Source: Thalassotalea euphylliae (GTDB lineage: Bacteria > Pseudomonadota > Gammaproteobacteria > Enterobacterales > Alteromonadaceae). From it: DNA of 64,000 nucleotides. Location: the NCBI RefSeq assembly GCF_003390335.1, contig NZ_QUOU01000001.1, positions 2,914,001-2,978,000 on the forward strand, in the 5' to 3' direction. The translations under genes were made by a program, and so were the position numbers. Of this stretch, positions 1-9,695 are shown piece after piece. Within the stretch, counting starts at the first letter, position 1. Each line of letters starts with the position of its first letter. The notes under the pieces were generated by a model, which was not told where the DNA came from, did no database searches, and saw nothing but the letters and a program-made list of their open reading frames with translations.

Positions 1-15
1 AGCGCAGTAAACAAA

Positions 16-38
16 AAAGCCCCAATACATGGGGCTTT
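16..38. terminator. Rho-independent terminator, bidirectional type
   Basis: Eight-base perfect arms (AAAGCCCC / GGGGCTTT) around a 7-base loop, with A-rich sequence on the left and T-rich on the right, so it can work in either direction. It probably ends a gene lying left of the window. Confidence 0.75.
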
Positions 39-386
39 AATTTCACTGAGCCCATTATAATCACCCCGTCAGTAGTCACTAAATGACTACTGTTACATAG
101 GTGAAACGCTACATGATCAAAATAAACGCAGACGTTTACTTCTCAGTGCAATCATGCCGCTCAAATAGATGGCCGGAATTATATAGTTAGCCCACTATAT
201 AAGCAAGTTAAAATCAGTAAAAGCGCAGTTTTATTTGTTTTTTGCCAAGAAGCTCGAAATGTCGAAATTTTTAACATTTTGAGTCTGATAACACGCTTGT
301 TTACAATAGGTTAATGCCATATCTGTATTAATGTTATACAATTGCGGCAACGTGTTTAATTTCTCAATAGGATTTGCAGCTAAGTC
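39..386. other. Intergenic region upstream of the csrD-like gene
   Basis: No convincing gene. It holds two inverted repeats: AGTAGTCA/TGACTACT at 71-91 (5-base loop, no U-run) and TATATAG/CTATATA at 180-201 (8-base spacer). Either could be an operator or a transcript structure; neither matches a site I recognise. Confidence 0.5.
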
Positions 387-2261
387 ATGTACTCATTTTC
401 TCAATTGTTGGCGAGAAATATTCTGTTAGGTGCTGTATTTGTCATTATAAGTACTGCATTGGCGGTGTTTTTTTTGGCTGACTATACCGCGCAAAAGCAT
501 CATCAACACCAATCGACGATTACTGCGATTGCACAACAATTAAGCAAGAATAAAGAGTTAGCCAACATTCTTCGAAAAACTCAAGACTATACTCAGTTGG
601 CAATAAACACCTATAAAGGTGAGAAAATATATAGCTACACTAACCCAAGTCCTGGGTTTACTTTTCCAATGACGCAGCCCCCGGCGCAAAAGGTCACCTT
701 GAGCACAGTTGATTTAACCATTAGCTATCAGCTCAACACGTCAAAAGACTCGCTATTTGTCATCAAACTATTGTTTTCGTTAACTGGCGTAATTGTGCTT
801 TTAGTTGTGCTAGCTGCGCAAATGAGCGTGCGCAAAAACGGGCGGTTTATGTCGGCGATAAATCATCAAATCAAAAAAGATCTGTCATTGCTTTCTTCAG
901 ATGATGTAGAGCAGCACGATGACTTAATTGACATACCTGAACTTAAAGCGGGCATTGCAGAAATTAAGCAACTGATTGAAAGACAAGTGAGTAACTCTTC
1001 CGTGCTAGAGCAACACGCCTACACCGATCACCTCACAGGCTTAGACAACCGCAATCGCTTTGTGCAATTTTACGAGTCATTACTTGCACCAGAAAGCGCC
1101 ACCAAATTTGGTGTACTCGTAACCACTCGCTGTAGTGAACTACAAACCGTTAACCAAGTTCATGGCTACCAAGAAGGCGACAACTACATAAAGAATGTCG
1201 GAAACTTGATTAAAAGTGCTGTTACCGCCTATCGCTCTGGCCGTTTGTTTAAACTGAGTAGCTCTGATTTTGCCACTATATTGCCAAACGTGACGCTTAA
1301 AGAAGCAGAAAACTTTGCCCAGGATTTAACCCAACGCTTTAATGAATTTCAACAAAGTGCAGACCTCGATTCGATTGCCTATACGGGACTCGTTTATTTT
1401 GATCAGACTAAACCACTGGGCGAGTTGCTGGCACTAGTCGACACCGGCATTAGTATTGCGCAAACACAACACATTAACGCTTGGTATGTGCAAAAGGATT
1501 CTGAGGCGCTTAAAAACGCTGACTTTAATCAAGGCAACCAAAACTGGCGTCAAGAGATTGATAACGTTATCGAGAATCAACGCATCAGCCTTTTAGTGCA
1601 ACCCATTCAGCCAACAACGCGCAATAGTAAGGTATATAGCGAAGTACTGGCGCGCTTTTTAAATTCCAATAATGAAATGCTGCCAACAGCTTCATTTATT
1701 GCCATGGCGGAAAGGCTCGACAAAATTACCGCTGTCGACAAGCTTATTATCGACACGGCCATCAACGAAATCATCTCGAAAAACCTTGTTGAACAAAGCT
1801 TTGGTATCAACGTAAGTTCACGCTCTATTAGCGATGAACATTTCTTGATCTGGCTTGAGCGAAAATTACTACGTGAAGCGAGTATTGCACCGCGTATTAT
1901 TTTCGAAATCACCGAGTTTGGCTTACAGCAAAATATCAAAACCAGTAAACGCTTTATTGATTTAGTGCACAGAGCCGGTGCTCGTATTACGGTAGAGCGC
2001 TTTGGTGTTGGTTTAACCTCATTTAAGTTCTTCCGCGACTTAAAACCCGACTTTATCAAAATGGACAGCACGTACACCCGTGACATTGATGATGATAAAA
2101 ACAATCAGTACTTCCTGCGCGTGATGGTTGATTTAGCCCATCGCTTGAGTATCAACGTACTCGCAGAGAGTGTTGAGAGTCAGGAAGAAAAGCACACACT
2201 AGAGCGCTTATTTATTGACGGTTGCCAAGGCTTTTATATAGGTAAACCCAAACCTATCTAA
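387..2261 (+). CDS. csrD: CsrD-like membrane protein with degenerate GGDEF and EAL domains
   Basis: 624 residues. Two membrane segments (about 12-32 and 128-146) enclose a short periplasmic sensor, followed by a GGDEF-like domain (about 205-365) and an EAL-like domain (about 390-624). Both active sites are broken: the GGDEF loop reads SSSDF (291-295), the EAL signature reads EVL (419-421), the usual DDFG is replaced by VERFG, and KID by KMD. The family with this layout and two inactive domains is CsrD, which in enterobacteria binds c-di-GMP-like folds without catalysis and promotes RNase E decay of the CsrB/CsrC regulatory RNAs. Length fits (E. coli CsrD is about 646). A LapD- or other c-di-GMP-receptor-like role is the alternative. 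It stands alone upstream of the rnf cluster with about 150 bp between; no strong Shine-Dalgarno precedes the ATG. The identification as CsrD proper is inference; the inactive-domain architecture is seen directly. Confidence 0.7.
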   Translation: MYSFSQLLARNILLGAVFVIISTALAVFFLADYTAQKHHQHQSTITAIAQQLSKNKELANILRKTQDYTQLAINTYKGEKIYSYTNPSPGFTFPMTQPPAQKVTLSTVDLTISYQLNTSKDSLFVIKLLFSLTGVIVLLVVLAAQMSVRKNGRFMSAINHQIKKDLSLLSSDDVEQHDDLIDIPELKAGIAEIKQLIERQVSNSSVLEQHAYTDHLTGLDNRNRFVQFYESLLAPESATKFGVLVTTRCSELQTVNQVHGYQEGDNYIKNVGNLIKSAVTAYRSGRLFKLSSSDFATILPNVTLKEAENFAQDLTQRFNEFQQSADLDSIAYTGLVYFDQTKPLGELLALVDTGISIAQTQHINAWYVQKDSEALKNADFNQGNQNWRQEIDNVIENQRISLLVQPIQPTTRNSKVYSEVLARFLNSNNEMLPTASFIAMAERLDKITAVDKLIIDTAINEIISKNLVEQSFGINVSSRSISDEHFLIWLERKLLREASIAPRIIFEITEFGLQQNIKTSKRFIDLVHRAGARITVERFGVGLTSFKFFRDLKPDFIKMDSTYTRDIDDDKNNQYFLRVMVDLAHRLSINVLAESVESQEEKHTLERLFIDGCQGFYIGKPKPI

Positions 2262-2292
2262 ACTTCGTAATATCCCACTCATGTGGCGGAAA

Positions 2293-2337
2293 AGGGTTTT
2301 ACCTTGCGCTTTACACAGGCAAAAAGTGAAAAACCCT
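2293..2337. other. Inverted repeat between csrD-like gene and rnfA
   Basis: Arms AGGGTTTT (2293-2300) and AAAACCCT (2330-2337) with a 29-base spacer. It has no clear U-run, so a terminator for the csrD-like gene or an rnf leader structure are both possible. Confidence 0.35.
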
Positions 2338-2410
2338 ACCATCCATAAGTTGTTAATTTGACGATAAACGCGGATAATATGGCGAATTTATCCGACGATC
2401 TTTTTCCTGT

Positions 2411-2992
2411 ATGACTGATTACCTGCTGTTGCTGATCGGCACAGTGTTAGTGAATAATTTTGTTTTAGTTCAGTTTTTGGGCTTGTGTCCGTTTATGGGG
2501 GTTTCTTCAAAAACAGAAACCGCTATTGGTATGTCGTTCGCAACCACGTTCGTAATGACATTGGCGTCAATGCTGAGTTACCTAGTTCACTCTTATATTC
2601 TCGCACCGCTTGGTCTAGAATTTTTGCAAACCATGGCGTTTATATTGGTTATCGCCGTGGTTGTGCAGTTTACCGAAATGGTAGTGCACAAAACCAGCGC
2701 CAACTTATATCGTTTGTTAGGGATATTTTTGCCCCTGATCACAACCAACTGCGCCGTGCTCGGTGTCGCCCTGCTTAATATTAAAGAACAGCACAACTTC
2801 CTATCCTCGATTGTCTACGGATTTGGTGCAGCTGCAGGCTTCTCACTCGTACTCATCATGTTCTCTGCGATGCGAGAAAAGCTCGCCGATGCCGATGTAC
2901 CTGGGCCATTTAAAGGATCAGCTATCGCGATGATTACCGCAGGTTTAATGTCACTTGCCTTTATGGGCTTCACTGGTTTGGTGAAATTTTAA
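2411..2992 (+). CDS. rnfA: RnfA, membrane subunit of the Rnf electron transport complex
   Basis: 193 residues, the usual size of RnfA/RsxA. Highly hydrophobic with about six membrane segments and the family's opening ([20 protein letters not shown]) followed by [11 protein letters not shown]. RnfA and its homologue RnfE form the paired inner-membrane core, thought to hold a shared iron-sulfur centre between the conserved cysteines (LGLCPF here and the later TNCAVLG). The complex couples electron flow between ferredoxin and NAD(H) to Na+ or H+ movement, and in E. coli (Rsx) also keeps SoxR reduced. First gene of a six-gene cluster; its TAA overlaps the ATG of rnfB by one base, indicating translational coupling. 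Confidence 0.97.
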   Translation: MTDYLLLLIGTVLVNNFVLVQFLGLCPFMGVSSKTETAIGMSFATTFVMTLASMLSYLVHSYILAPLGLEFLQTMAFILVIAVVVQFTEMVVHKTSANLYRLLGIFLPLITTNCAVLGVALLNIKEQHNFLSSIVYGFGAAAGFSLVLIMFSAMREKLADADVPGPFKGSAIAMITAGLMSLAFMGFTGLVKF

Positions 2993-3549
2993 TGACAGCG
3001 ATAATTGCAATTTTAGTACTTGGGGTGATCGCTGCCCTATTCGGTGCGTTACTGGGCTTTGCCTCGGTAAAATTTAAAGTAGAAGGCGATCCGCTTGTCG
3101 AGCAGCTTGACGCGCTATTGCCCCAAACGCAATGTGGTCAATGTGGTTACCCCGGCTGTAAGCCCTATGCTGAAGCCGTCGCCAATGGCGAAGCCATCAA
3201 TAAATGTGCGCCCGGCGGTGAAGATACCATTAAAAAAATCGCCGATTTAATGGGCGTAGAGCCAGAGCCACTAGATGCCAGCCACGAGCATGACAACACG
3301 CCAAAAGTCGCCTTTATTATTGAAGAAGACTGCATTGGCTGTACTAAATGTATTCAAGCATGTCCGGTCGATGCCATTATCGGGGCAGCCAAACAAATGC
3401 ATACTATTATCAGCGACGAGTGCACTGGTTGTGACTTATGTGTCGCACCTTGCCCTGTTGATTGTATCGAAATGCGCCCTATCGCCCAAACAACAAAGAA
3501 CTGGCAATGGGATCTAAACGCAATTCCCGTTGTAGAATTAAAGTCATAG
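2992..3549 (+). CDS. rnfB: RnfB, iron-sulfur subunit of the Rnf complex
   Basis: 185 residues. An N-terminal membrane anchor (about 4-27) is followed by a 4Fe-4S domain with [10 protein letters not shown] and a later Cys (NKCAPGG), then two ferredoxin-type 4Fe-4S motifs, [12 protein letters not shown] and [12 protein letters not shown]. RnfB is the proposed entry point for electrons from ferredoxin. Short form typical of proteobacteria, without the extra C-terminal clusters of clostridial RnfB. The start overlaps the stop of rnfA (TAATG) and 19 bp separate it from rnfC. Confidence 0.97.
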   Translation: MTAIIAILVLGVIAALFGALLGFASVKFKVEGDPLVEQLDALLPQTQCGQCGYPGCKPYAEAVANGEAINKCAPGGEDTIKKIADLMGVEPEPLDASHEHDNTPKVAFIIEEDCIGCTKCIQACPVDAIIGAAKQMHTIISDECTGCDLCVAPCPVDCIEMRPIAQTTKNWQWDLNAIPVVELKS

Positions 3550-3568
3550 CGCTTGGTTAGGTATTTCT

Positions 3569-6271
3569 GTGCAAAATATTATTAGTCGAATCCAAAATAA
3601 TCAGTTCTGGAAATTTCACGGTGGCGTGCACCCGCCAGAGCAAAAATTTCTGACGGCAGACAAGCCGATCAAGCCGCTACAACTACCAGAGCTATTAATT
3701 ATCCCGGTACAGCAACACATTGGCGTGCCCGGCGATATTCAAATAAAAGTAGGCGATCATGTACTCAAAGGTGAACCGCTAACAGCGCCTAGTTCACCAA
3801 TGGCGGTTCCCATTCACGCGCCGACAAGCGGCACGATTGAGAAAATTGCCTTACACGTTATTGCTCACCCTTCTGGGCTAAGCGAACTTTGTATTTTCCT
3901 CAAGCCAGATAATCTTGATAGCTGGCGAGAGCGTCACGTTTGTGAAGATTTCACAACACTTGAGCGCACTGACATTATCCAAAAAATTGCCAGTGCCGGC
4001 ATCAGTGGCATGGGGGGTGCTGGCTTCCCAACGCACATCAAAGTAGACAGCAAACCCCACATTGATTTTCTGATTATCAATGCCGCTGAGTGTGAACCAT
4101 ACATCACTGCCGACGATTTATTGATGCGGGAGCAAACGGCAACCATCGTCGATGGTATTAATATCTTAAAGCACTTGTTAATCCCACGTATGGTGCTTAT
4201 CGGCATTGAAGACAACAAACCACAAGCGATTGCAGCACTGCGCAATGCAACGGCAGATCTTGATAACGTGAAAGTGTGCGTGCTACCAACGGTTTACCCC
4301 ACGGGTGGTGAAAAGCAATTGATCAAAGCGCTCACCGGGCAAGAAGTGGCAAGTGGCAGCCTGCCGATTCACCAAGGCATAGTGATGCAAAACGTGGCAA
4401 GCTGCTTTGCCATTGCCGAAGCCGTCATTCACGACACGCCGCTGATCAAACGTGTTGTTACCGTCTCTGGCCAAGGACTTGAAAAGCCACAAAATGTTTG
4501 GGCCGCCATTGGGACACCTGTCAAAGATTTGATTACCCAATGCCTTCCGGCAAACGTAAACGGCTCACAACAAGCCGTTATTATGGGTGGGCCAATGATG
4601 GGCTTTACCCTGCCAACAGACATGGTACCAGTCGTTAAAACATCTAACTGTGTGTTGGTGCCAGCAAGTCACGAATTGAACCTCAACAACAAAGAAGTTG
4701 AATGCATTCGTTGTGGTCAATGTGCAGAAGTGTGTCCAAGCCGATTACTGCCACAAGAATTACAATGGTCTGCCAAAGCCAAAGATCAAAGTAAATTAAA
4801 AGCGCTCAACCTTTTTGATTGTATCGATTGCGGTGCGTGTGCTTATGTATGCCCTAGTCATATACCACTAGTACACTACTACCGTATTGCCAAGGCAGAA
4901 ATACGCCAGCAAGAACTGCAAGATTTAAAAGCAGAAAAAGCGAAAGCGCGTTTTGAAGCGCGCAAGGCAAGGCTAGAGCGCGAGAAAAAAGCGCGTGAAG
5001 AAAAACAGCGCAAGGCATCGGAAGCGCGCAGAGCAGCAATGAATGCGGATTCAGGTGAAGGCGCTTCAGCCAAGTCAGCTGTAGCAGCGGCACTTGCTCG
5101 TGTGAAAGCGAAAAAAGCACAAACGGATGATGCCCCGCAAGCGCCAACAAATGAAACCCAGTCAGTTAGCCCTGAGAAATCAAGAGCAGCTGCCGCCATC
5201 GCACGCGCCAAGGCAAAAAAAGCCGCTAAAGCAAACCAATCGGCAAGTACATCAGCTGATACACCTCAAACTGAGGCTTTAACTGCAGCACCAAGCACTG
5301 AAACCCAAGCCAATAGTAATGCGACTGCGGCTCCTAAAAACGATCGCGTTGCAGCGGCTATTGCCAGAGCGAAAGCCAAAAAAGCCGCTAAAGCCGAGAG
5401 TGAAAGCTTACCGACACAAAGCGCAGAGAGTGAAGTACAAGCGTCGGAAAGTTCAGCTAATAAGGTCGTTAGTGACCCTGAAACTAAAGATAAAGCTAAC
5501 GATAAAGGCAACGCCAAAAGTGATCGCGTAGCGGCAGCTATTGCCAAAGCAAAAGCCAAGAAAGCTGCGAAAGCCGCTGAAACTAGTGACTCATCGACCC
5601 AAAATGACGCTACAGCTGAGCATGAGGGAGATAGACAACAACCTGAGGACGAAAGTTCAGCGAATAGCACTGATAATAAAAAGGCGAAAATTGCCGCGGC
5701 AATAGCGAAAGCCAAGGCTAAAAAGCAAGCACAAGCGAAGCAGGCCGATAGCAATAACATTGCTGAAAAAGCGGGCGACCCGCGTGACGCAGACACAGGC
5801 AAACAAGAAGATGCGCCAAAGCTGTCGACAGACGCGCTAGAGACAGTTCAAGCTCAAGAAAGTGCATCACCACAAGAGCATGCAGCATCAGAAGAGCGTA
5901 TGCCACCACAAGACAGTGCAGCGGCTGCAAAAAAACAACGCATCGCCAACGCGGTAGCGAAAGCCAAAGCGAAAAAGCAGGCGAAGCAATCGTCACCATC
6001 TCAAGATAGTGCCTCTTTAGTAAGTGAAGACGTCAACACATCAGCAGAGCAAGACGATGCAGGCCAGCAAGCTAACACTACGGATATCAACACTGATAAT
6101 AAGCTAACTTCAACTAGCCAAACTACTGCTGAAGTTAAAATAAACGCCCCTGATTCAGGTAATGAAACAGATAGTGAGCCAGTCAGTGCTGCTGAGCAGA
6201 AAAAAGCACGAATCGCCGCGGCAGTTGCCAAAGCCAAAGCAAAGAAGCAACAAAGAGAAGAGTCAAAGTAA
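3569..6271 (+). CDS. rnfC: RnfC, NADH/FMN/iron-sulfur subunit with a long repetitive C-terminal tail
   Basis: 900 residues from a GTG start, chosen because the family's N-terminus follows directly (FWKFHGGVHPPE). The soluble core includes the glycine-rich nucleotide/FMN segment GMGGAGFPTHIK (about 149-160) and two ferredoxin-like motifs, CIRCGQCAEVCPS and CIDCGACAYVCPS (about 378-433). RnfC is the NAD(H)-reacting subunit. From about residue 445 the chain becomes a charged Lys/Ala/Glu helix and then seven copies of an AAAIARAKAKKAAK-type repeat separated by acidic Ser/Thr/Gln-rich linkers, ending at the C-terminus. Gammaproteobacterial RnfC proteins often carry such repeats (E. coli RsxC is about 740 residues); this one is at the long end. 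Repeat function is unknown; membrane- or partner-tethering by amphipathic basic helices is inference. Lies 3 bp before rnfD. Confidence 0.96.
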   Translation: MQNIISRIQNNQFWKFHGGVHPPEQKFLTADKPIKPLQLPELLIIPVQQHIGVPGDIQIKVGDHVLKGEPLTAPSSPMAVPIHAPTSGTIEKIALHVIAHPSGLSELCIFLKPDNLDSWRERHVCEDFTTLERTDIIQKIASAGISGMGGAGFPTHIKVDSKPHIDFLIINAAECEPYITADDLLMREQTATIVDGINILKHLLIPRMVLIGIEDNKPQAIAALRNATADLDNVKVCVLPTVYPTGGEKQLIKALTGQEVASGSLPIHQGIVMQNVASCFAIAEAVIHDTPLIKRVVTVSGQGLEKPQNVWAAIGTPVKDLITQCLPANVNGSQQAVIMGGPMMGFTLPTDMVPVVKTSNCVLVPASHELNLNNKEVECIRCGQCAEVCPSRLLPQELQWSAKAKDQSKLKALNLFDCIDCGACAYVCPSHIPLVHYYRIAKAEIRQQELQDLKAEKAKARFEARKARLEREKKAREEKQRKASEARRAAMNADSGEGASAKSAVAAALARVKAKKAQTDDAPQAPTNETQSVSPEKSRAAAAIARAKAKKAAKANQSASTSADTPQTEALTAAPSTETQANSNATAAPKNDRVAAAIARAKAKKAAKAESESLPTQSAESEVQASESSANKVVSDPETKDKANDKGNAKSDRVAAAIAKAKAKKAAKAAETSDSSTQNDATAEHEGDRQQPEDESSANSTDNKKAKIAAAIAKAKAKKQAQAKQADSNNIAEKAGDPRDADTGKQEDAPKLSTDALETVQAQESASPQEHAASEERMPPQDSAAAAKKQRIANAVAKAKAKKQAKQSSPSQDSASLVSEDVNTSAEQDDAGQQANTTDINTDNKLTSTSQTTAEVKINAPDSGNETDSEPVSAAEQKKARIAAAVAKAKAKKQQREESK
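5083..6268 (+). repeat. Seven AKAKKA-type repeats in the RnfC tail
   Basis: In-frame coding repeats of about 15-20 residues with consensus (K/D)xRxAAAIAxAKAKKxAK, separated by linkers of 25-60 residues rich in Ser, Thr, Glu and Asp. Basic helices alternate with acidic disordered spacers. Copies are similar but not identical at DNA level, so this is an old expansion. Confidence 0.85.
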
Positions 6272-6274
6272 GCC

Positions 6275-7339
6275 ATGGCATTTTGGATAGCAAGCTCCCC
6301 CCATAACCACATACAAAAGCAAACGTCAGCGCTAATGCGCTTGGTTATTCTCGCCACCATTCCTGGCATTGCGGCACAATGGTATTTTTTCGGCTGGGGT
6401 AACCTCATTCACATAGGCTTGGCAGTAATTACTGCCCTGTTGTGTGAGTTTTTAGTGTTATCACTGCGCGATAAACCAATTAACACTGAGCTCTTTGATG
6501 GCAGCGCCATTTTAACGGCAGTGTTATTGGGCATTTGTTTGCCCGCAGTCGCTCCTTGGTGGATTTCGATCATTGGCGCAGCATTCGCCATTCTGATCGT
6601 CAAGCAGCTTTATGGCGGACTGGGTCACAACCCGTTCAACCCTGCGATGGCGGCTTACGTGATGTTGTTAATATCTTTTCCTGTGCAAATGACCACCTGG
6701 TTACCGCCAGCACCACTGCTCTCAATTGAATACAGCTTCAATGATACCTTGTGGATGATTTTCACTGAAAGTACCAGCCTAGGCTACTCAGCCGAGCAGC
6801 TGCGTACCCACGTTGATGGCTTTACCATGGCAACGCCGTTAGATACGTTAAAAACGACGATTGCCACAGGCTTTACATTAGCAGAAGCAGCAAAATCGCC
6901 TGTCTTTGGCGAGCACTTTGCGCTTGGCTGGGAGTGGGTTAATTTAGGGTTTTTAGCTGGCGGCCTATTACTACTGGCTAAAAAAGCCATTCCCCTTTCG
7001 ACACCATTAAGCTTTTTAGCGAGCTTATTTGTTTGCAGCCTAATCGCTCATTTAATTAGCCCAGATCTCAACCCTTCAACCATGTTTTACTGGTTATCGG
7101 GGGCAACAATGCTCGGTGCATTTTTCATCATCACCGACCCTGTTTCAGGTGCAACAAGTGTTAAAGGGCGTATAGCTTTTGGCGCCCTTGCCGGTGCCTT
7201 GGTGTTCTTAATCCGAAAATTTGGCGGCTATCCAGACGCCGTCGCGTTTGCTGTGTTGCTCTGTAATATGGCGGCACCGCTGATTGATGTTTACACTCGC
7301 CCGCGCACTTTCGGACATCAAGCAGGAGGCAACTCGTGA
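6275..7339 (+). CDS. rnfD: RnfD, FMN-carrying membrane subunit of the Rnf complex
   Basis: 354 residues with about nine to ten membrane segments, homologous to NqrB. It contains the flavinylation motif SGATS in DPVSGATSVKG (about 290-300), where FMN is bound through phosphoester linkage to the threonine in this family. It passes electrons through the membrane and is a candidate ion-translocating subunit. ATG start 3 bp after the rnfC stop; its stop overlaps the GTG start of rnfG by 4 bp. Confidence 0.97.
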   Translation: MAFWIASSPHNHIQKQTSALMRLVILATIPGIAAQWYFFGWGNLIHIGLAVITALLCEFLVLSLRDKPINTELFDGSAILTAVLLGICLPAVAPWWISIIGAAFAILIVKQLYGGLGHNPFNPAMAAYVMLLISFPVQMTTWLPPAPLLSIEYSFNDTLWMIFTESTSLGYSAEQLRTHVDGFTMATPLDTLKTTIATGFTLAEAAKSPVFGEHFALGWEWVNLGFLAGGLLLLAKKAIPLSTPLSFLASLFVCSLIAHLISPDLNPSTMFYWLSGATMLGAFFIITDPVSGATSVKGRIAFGALAGALVFLIRKFGGYPDAVAFAVLLCNMAAPLIDVYTRPRTFGHQAGGNS

Positions 7340-7968
7340 AACTAGCCATTACCAAGAACGCCAAAATTCTCGCGCTATTTGCGATTGCTTGTACTGCCGT
7401 TGTTGCCTTGACCTTTGAGCTAACGAAAAATCGCATTAAACAACAAGAGCAGAAACAACTCTTGAGCACACTGCACGCTGTAGTGCCTGATGATATTCAC
7501 GACAATGACATGTCACAGCGCTGCGTTAGCATCAATGACCCGCTACTTGGCACCGATGAAAATCAGCTCGCTTATCTCGCAACCCAAAATGACGCCCCTG
7601 TGGCAGCAGCAATCACCAGCGTTGCACCTGATGGCTACAGCGGAAAAATATTCTTGATGGTCGCTATGCACATTGATGGCAAACTCGGCGCAGTACGTGT
7701 ATTAAAGCATCAAGAAACACCTGGCTTAGGTGATAAAGTTGAAGAGCGAAAAAGCGATTGGATTTTCAGCTTCGACAACCGCAGCCAAGCTGAACTCGCG
7801 AGCAGCCGCTGGGCAGTGGAAAAAGACGGCGGCATGATTGATCAATTTACTGGGGCGACTATCACACCTCGCGCTGTGGTTAAAGCCGTTAAAAATACAA
7901 CGACATACTTTGAGCAACACAAAGCCACACTATTTCAACGAGAAAATGCCTGTGAGGTTGAGCAGTGA
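7336..7968 (+). CDS. rnfG: RnfG, periplasmic FMN subunit of the Rnf complex
   Basis: 210 residues, GTG start overlapping the rnfD stop (GTGA). One N-terminal membrane helix (about 9-28) anchors a periplasmic FMN-binding domain; the flavinylation motif is TGATIT near the C-terminus ([12 protein letters not shown], about 172-183), where the second threonine carries FMN. Homologous to NqrC. It also has the family's [12 protein letters not shown] segment. The reading frame ends in a 4-bp overlap with rnfE, so the whole rnfC-E stretch is translationally coupled. Confidence 0.97.
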   Translation: MKLAITKNAKILALFAIACTAVVALTFELTKNRIKQQEQKQLLSTLHAVVPDDIHDNDMSQRCVSINDPLLGTDENQLAYLATQNDAPVAAAITSVAPDGYSGKIFLMVAMHIDGKLGAVRVLKHQETPGLGDKVEERKSDWIFSFDNRSQAELASSRWAVEKDGGMIDQFTGATITPRAVVKAVKNTTTYFEQHKATLFQRENACEVEQ

Positions 7969-8669
7969 AATTAACGCAAGAATATAAAGAACTGGCATGG
8001 CAAGGCTTGTGGAAAAACAACCCAGGGCTTGTGCAATTATTGGGCCTGTGTCCGCTACTTGCCGTAACCTCAACGGTTACCAATGCGCTAGGTTTAGGAC
8101 TGGCGACTTTGCTGGTATTGATCGGCTCTAACGCAACGGTATCAGCAATTCGACACTGGGTGCCAAAAGAAATACGCATCCCTATTTTCGTGTTGATCAT
8201 TGCGGCTTTTGTAACCTGCGTTCAATTATTAATGAATGCTTTTACCTACGGTATTTACGAATCACTTGGTATTTTCTTACCACTGATTGTAACTAATTGC
8301 GCCATTATCGGCCGCGCGGAAGCATATGCCTCGAAAAACCCAATCAAGCAAGCGAGCTTTGACGGCCTGATGATGGGTCTTGGCTTTGCCGCTGTACTCG
8401 TTGTTTTGGGGGCAATGCGTGAATTACTAGGCCAAGGTACGTTATTTGACGGCGCAAACTTACTCTTTGGCGAATGGGCAACCAGCTTGCGCATTGAAGT
8501 ATTGCACCTAGACAGTCAGTTTTTATTAGCCATTCTCCCCCCCGGTGCCTTTATTGGCATGGGCTTTCTAATCGCGATTAAAAACTATATTGATAGCCAA
8601 GCCGCAGCGCGCCAACCTGCACCAGAGCAACAAGAAAACATTGAGCGCGTGCGCGTCAACTTTGACTAG
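7965..8669 (+). CDS. rnfE: RnfE, membrane subunit of the Rnf complex
   Basis: 234 residues, GTG start overlapping the rnfG stop. A homologue of RnfA with about six membrane segments, motifs [10 protein letters not shown] and the later [11 protein letters not shown], plus a short cytoplasmic tail. It pairs with RnfA in the membrane core. Last gene of the cluster; an inverted repeat follows 28 bp downstream. Confidence 0.97.
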   Translation: MKLTQEYKELAWQGLWKNNPGLVQLLGLCPLLAVTSTVTNALGLGLATLLVLIGSNATVSAIRHWVPKEIRIPIFVLIIAAFVTCVQLLMNAFTYGIYESLGIFLPLIVTNCAIIGRAEAYASKNPIKQASFDGLMMGLGFAAVLVVLGAMRELLGQGTLFDGANLLFGEWATSLRIEVLHLDSQFLLAILPPGAFIGMGFLIAIKNYIDSQAAARQPAPEQQENIERVRVNFD

Positions 8670-8696
8670 TAAGGGACTAAAGCTACAACTAGCACT

Positions 8697-8732
8697 GAAC
8701 TCACCAACGTAGAAACACGCTGAGGTGAGTTC
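8697..8732 (+). terminator. Inverted repeat after rnfE, possible terminator
   Basis: Arms GAACTCACC (8697-8705) and GGTGAGTTC (8724-8732), perfect over nine pairs with an 18-base spacer, followed by only a weak T-run (TTAT). Likely ends or attenuates the rnf transcript before the repair gene. Confidence 0.5.
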
Positions 8733-8808
8733 TTATACGCCTTGGCTAGAGGCTAAAACACAGCGCCTGCTTCCCCCAACAGCCAGAAAAGACTAGAGAA
8801 TTTATTGT

Positions 8809-9498
8809 ATGACGAACACGCTTAAACCCGTTTCAAAAAAGGAAAAAGTACAGGCAATCATTGAGATTCTTGACGAACTTTATCCAGAAGTCCCCATCCC
8901 GTTAGATCACACAGATCCCTACACGCTCTTAGTTGCTGTACTCTTATCCGCCCAATGCACCGATGAGCGCGTTAATCAAATCACCCCCAAGCTCTTTGCT
9001 AAAGCCAATAATCCCTACGACATGGTGAAAATGACCATTGATGAAATTAAAGCTATCATCAAACCGTGTGGCTTATCACCAATGAAGTCAAAAGGCATTT
9101 GGCACCTGTCACAAATGATTATCGAGCAACACAACGGCGAAGTGCCGCAAGACCTCAAAGCGCTTGAAGCCATGCCAGGTGTTGGTCATAAAACCGCGTC
9201 GGTGGTAATGGCGCAGGCCTTCAATGTACCAGCATTTCCCGTTGATACCCACATTCATCGCTTGATGTATCGCTGGGGCCTATCAAATGGCAAAAGCGTA
9301 GAGCAAACAGAGCGCGATGGTAGACGCTTATTCCCCAAAGAAAGATGGAACGACTTGCACCTACAAATTATCTACTACGGCCGAGAATATTGCCCAGCGA
9401 GAGGCTTTAACTTAGACAAGTGTATTATCACTCGCCAATATGGCCGCAAAAGCTTTATTAACGAAGTGCTAAAAGAGCAAGCCAAAAAGCAGAAGTAA
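8809..9498 (+). CDS. Endonuclease III-like DNA glycosylase lacking the full iron-sulfur cysteine set
   Basis: 229 residues of the HhH-GPD DNA glycosylase superfamily. It keeps the helix-hairpin-helix with the catalytic lysine (MPGVGHKTASVV, about 122-133) and the catalytic aspartate (PVDTHIHRL). Where canonical Nth has four cysteines (C-x6-C-x2-C-x5-C) this protein has only two (YCPARGFNLDKCIITR), so a normal 4Fe-4S cluster is unlikely. It would act in base-excision repair of oxidised pyrimidines or a related lesion. It sits directly after rnfE, the place where nth stands in E. coli and many relatives, while the canonical nth of this genome is at 11522-12154. About 40% similar in layout to that gene but clearly a separate subfamily, so paralogy or acquisition rather than recent duplication. 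Confidence 0.85.
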   Translation: MTNTLKPVSKKEKVQAIIEILDELYPEVPIPLDHTDPYTLLVAVLLSAQCTDERVNQITPKLFAKANNPYDMVKMTIDEIKAIIKPCGLSPMKSKGIWHLSQMIIEQHNGEVPQDLKALEAMPGVGHKTASVVMAQAFNVPAFPVDTHIHRLMYRWGLSNGKSVEQTERDGRRLFPKERWNDLHLQIIYYGREYCPARGFNLDKCIITRQYGRKSFINEVLKEQAKKQK

Positions 9499-9695
9499 AG
9501 TCAGCGCTACCTAAACACTCTCGCACACTTATGCAGACAGCAAAAACAGGTGAATCGCATCAGTTGCAGCGCACTTTTTAAAGAATACTGGCGAGAGTTT
9601 AAGGATAAACAGAGTAAGCTGGCCCATTCAGCATCTAGCAGTAATCGGCAGGTTCACCTATAAAAATAATAGCTTACTCACTTTTTAGGCCCCCT

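Noticed and set aside
5266..6408. Open frames opposite the RnfC tail
   Set aside because: Antisense products of the Ala/Lys-rich repeat DNA; low-complexity proteins without start signals.
9499..9695. Long-range inverted repeats (ACTCTCGC/GCGAGAGT and AGGTGAA/TTCACCT) between the first glycosylase and the permease genes
   Set aside because: Arms of 7-8 bases separated by 66-98 bases are expected by chance, and no terminal repeats or transposase remnants support a mobile element.
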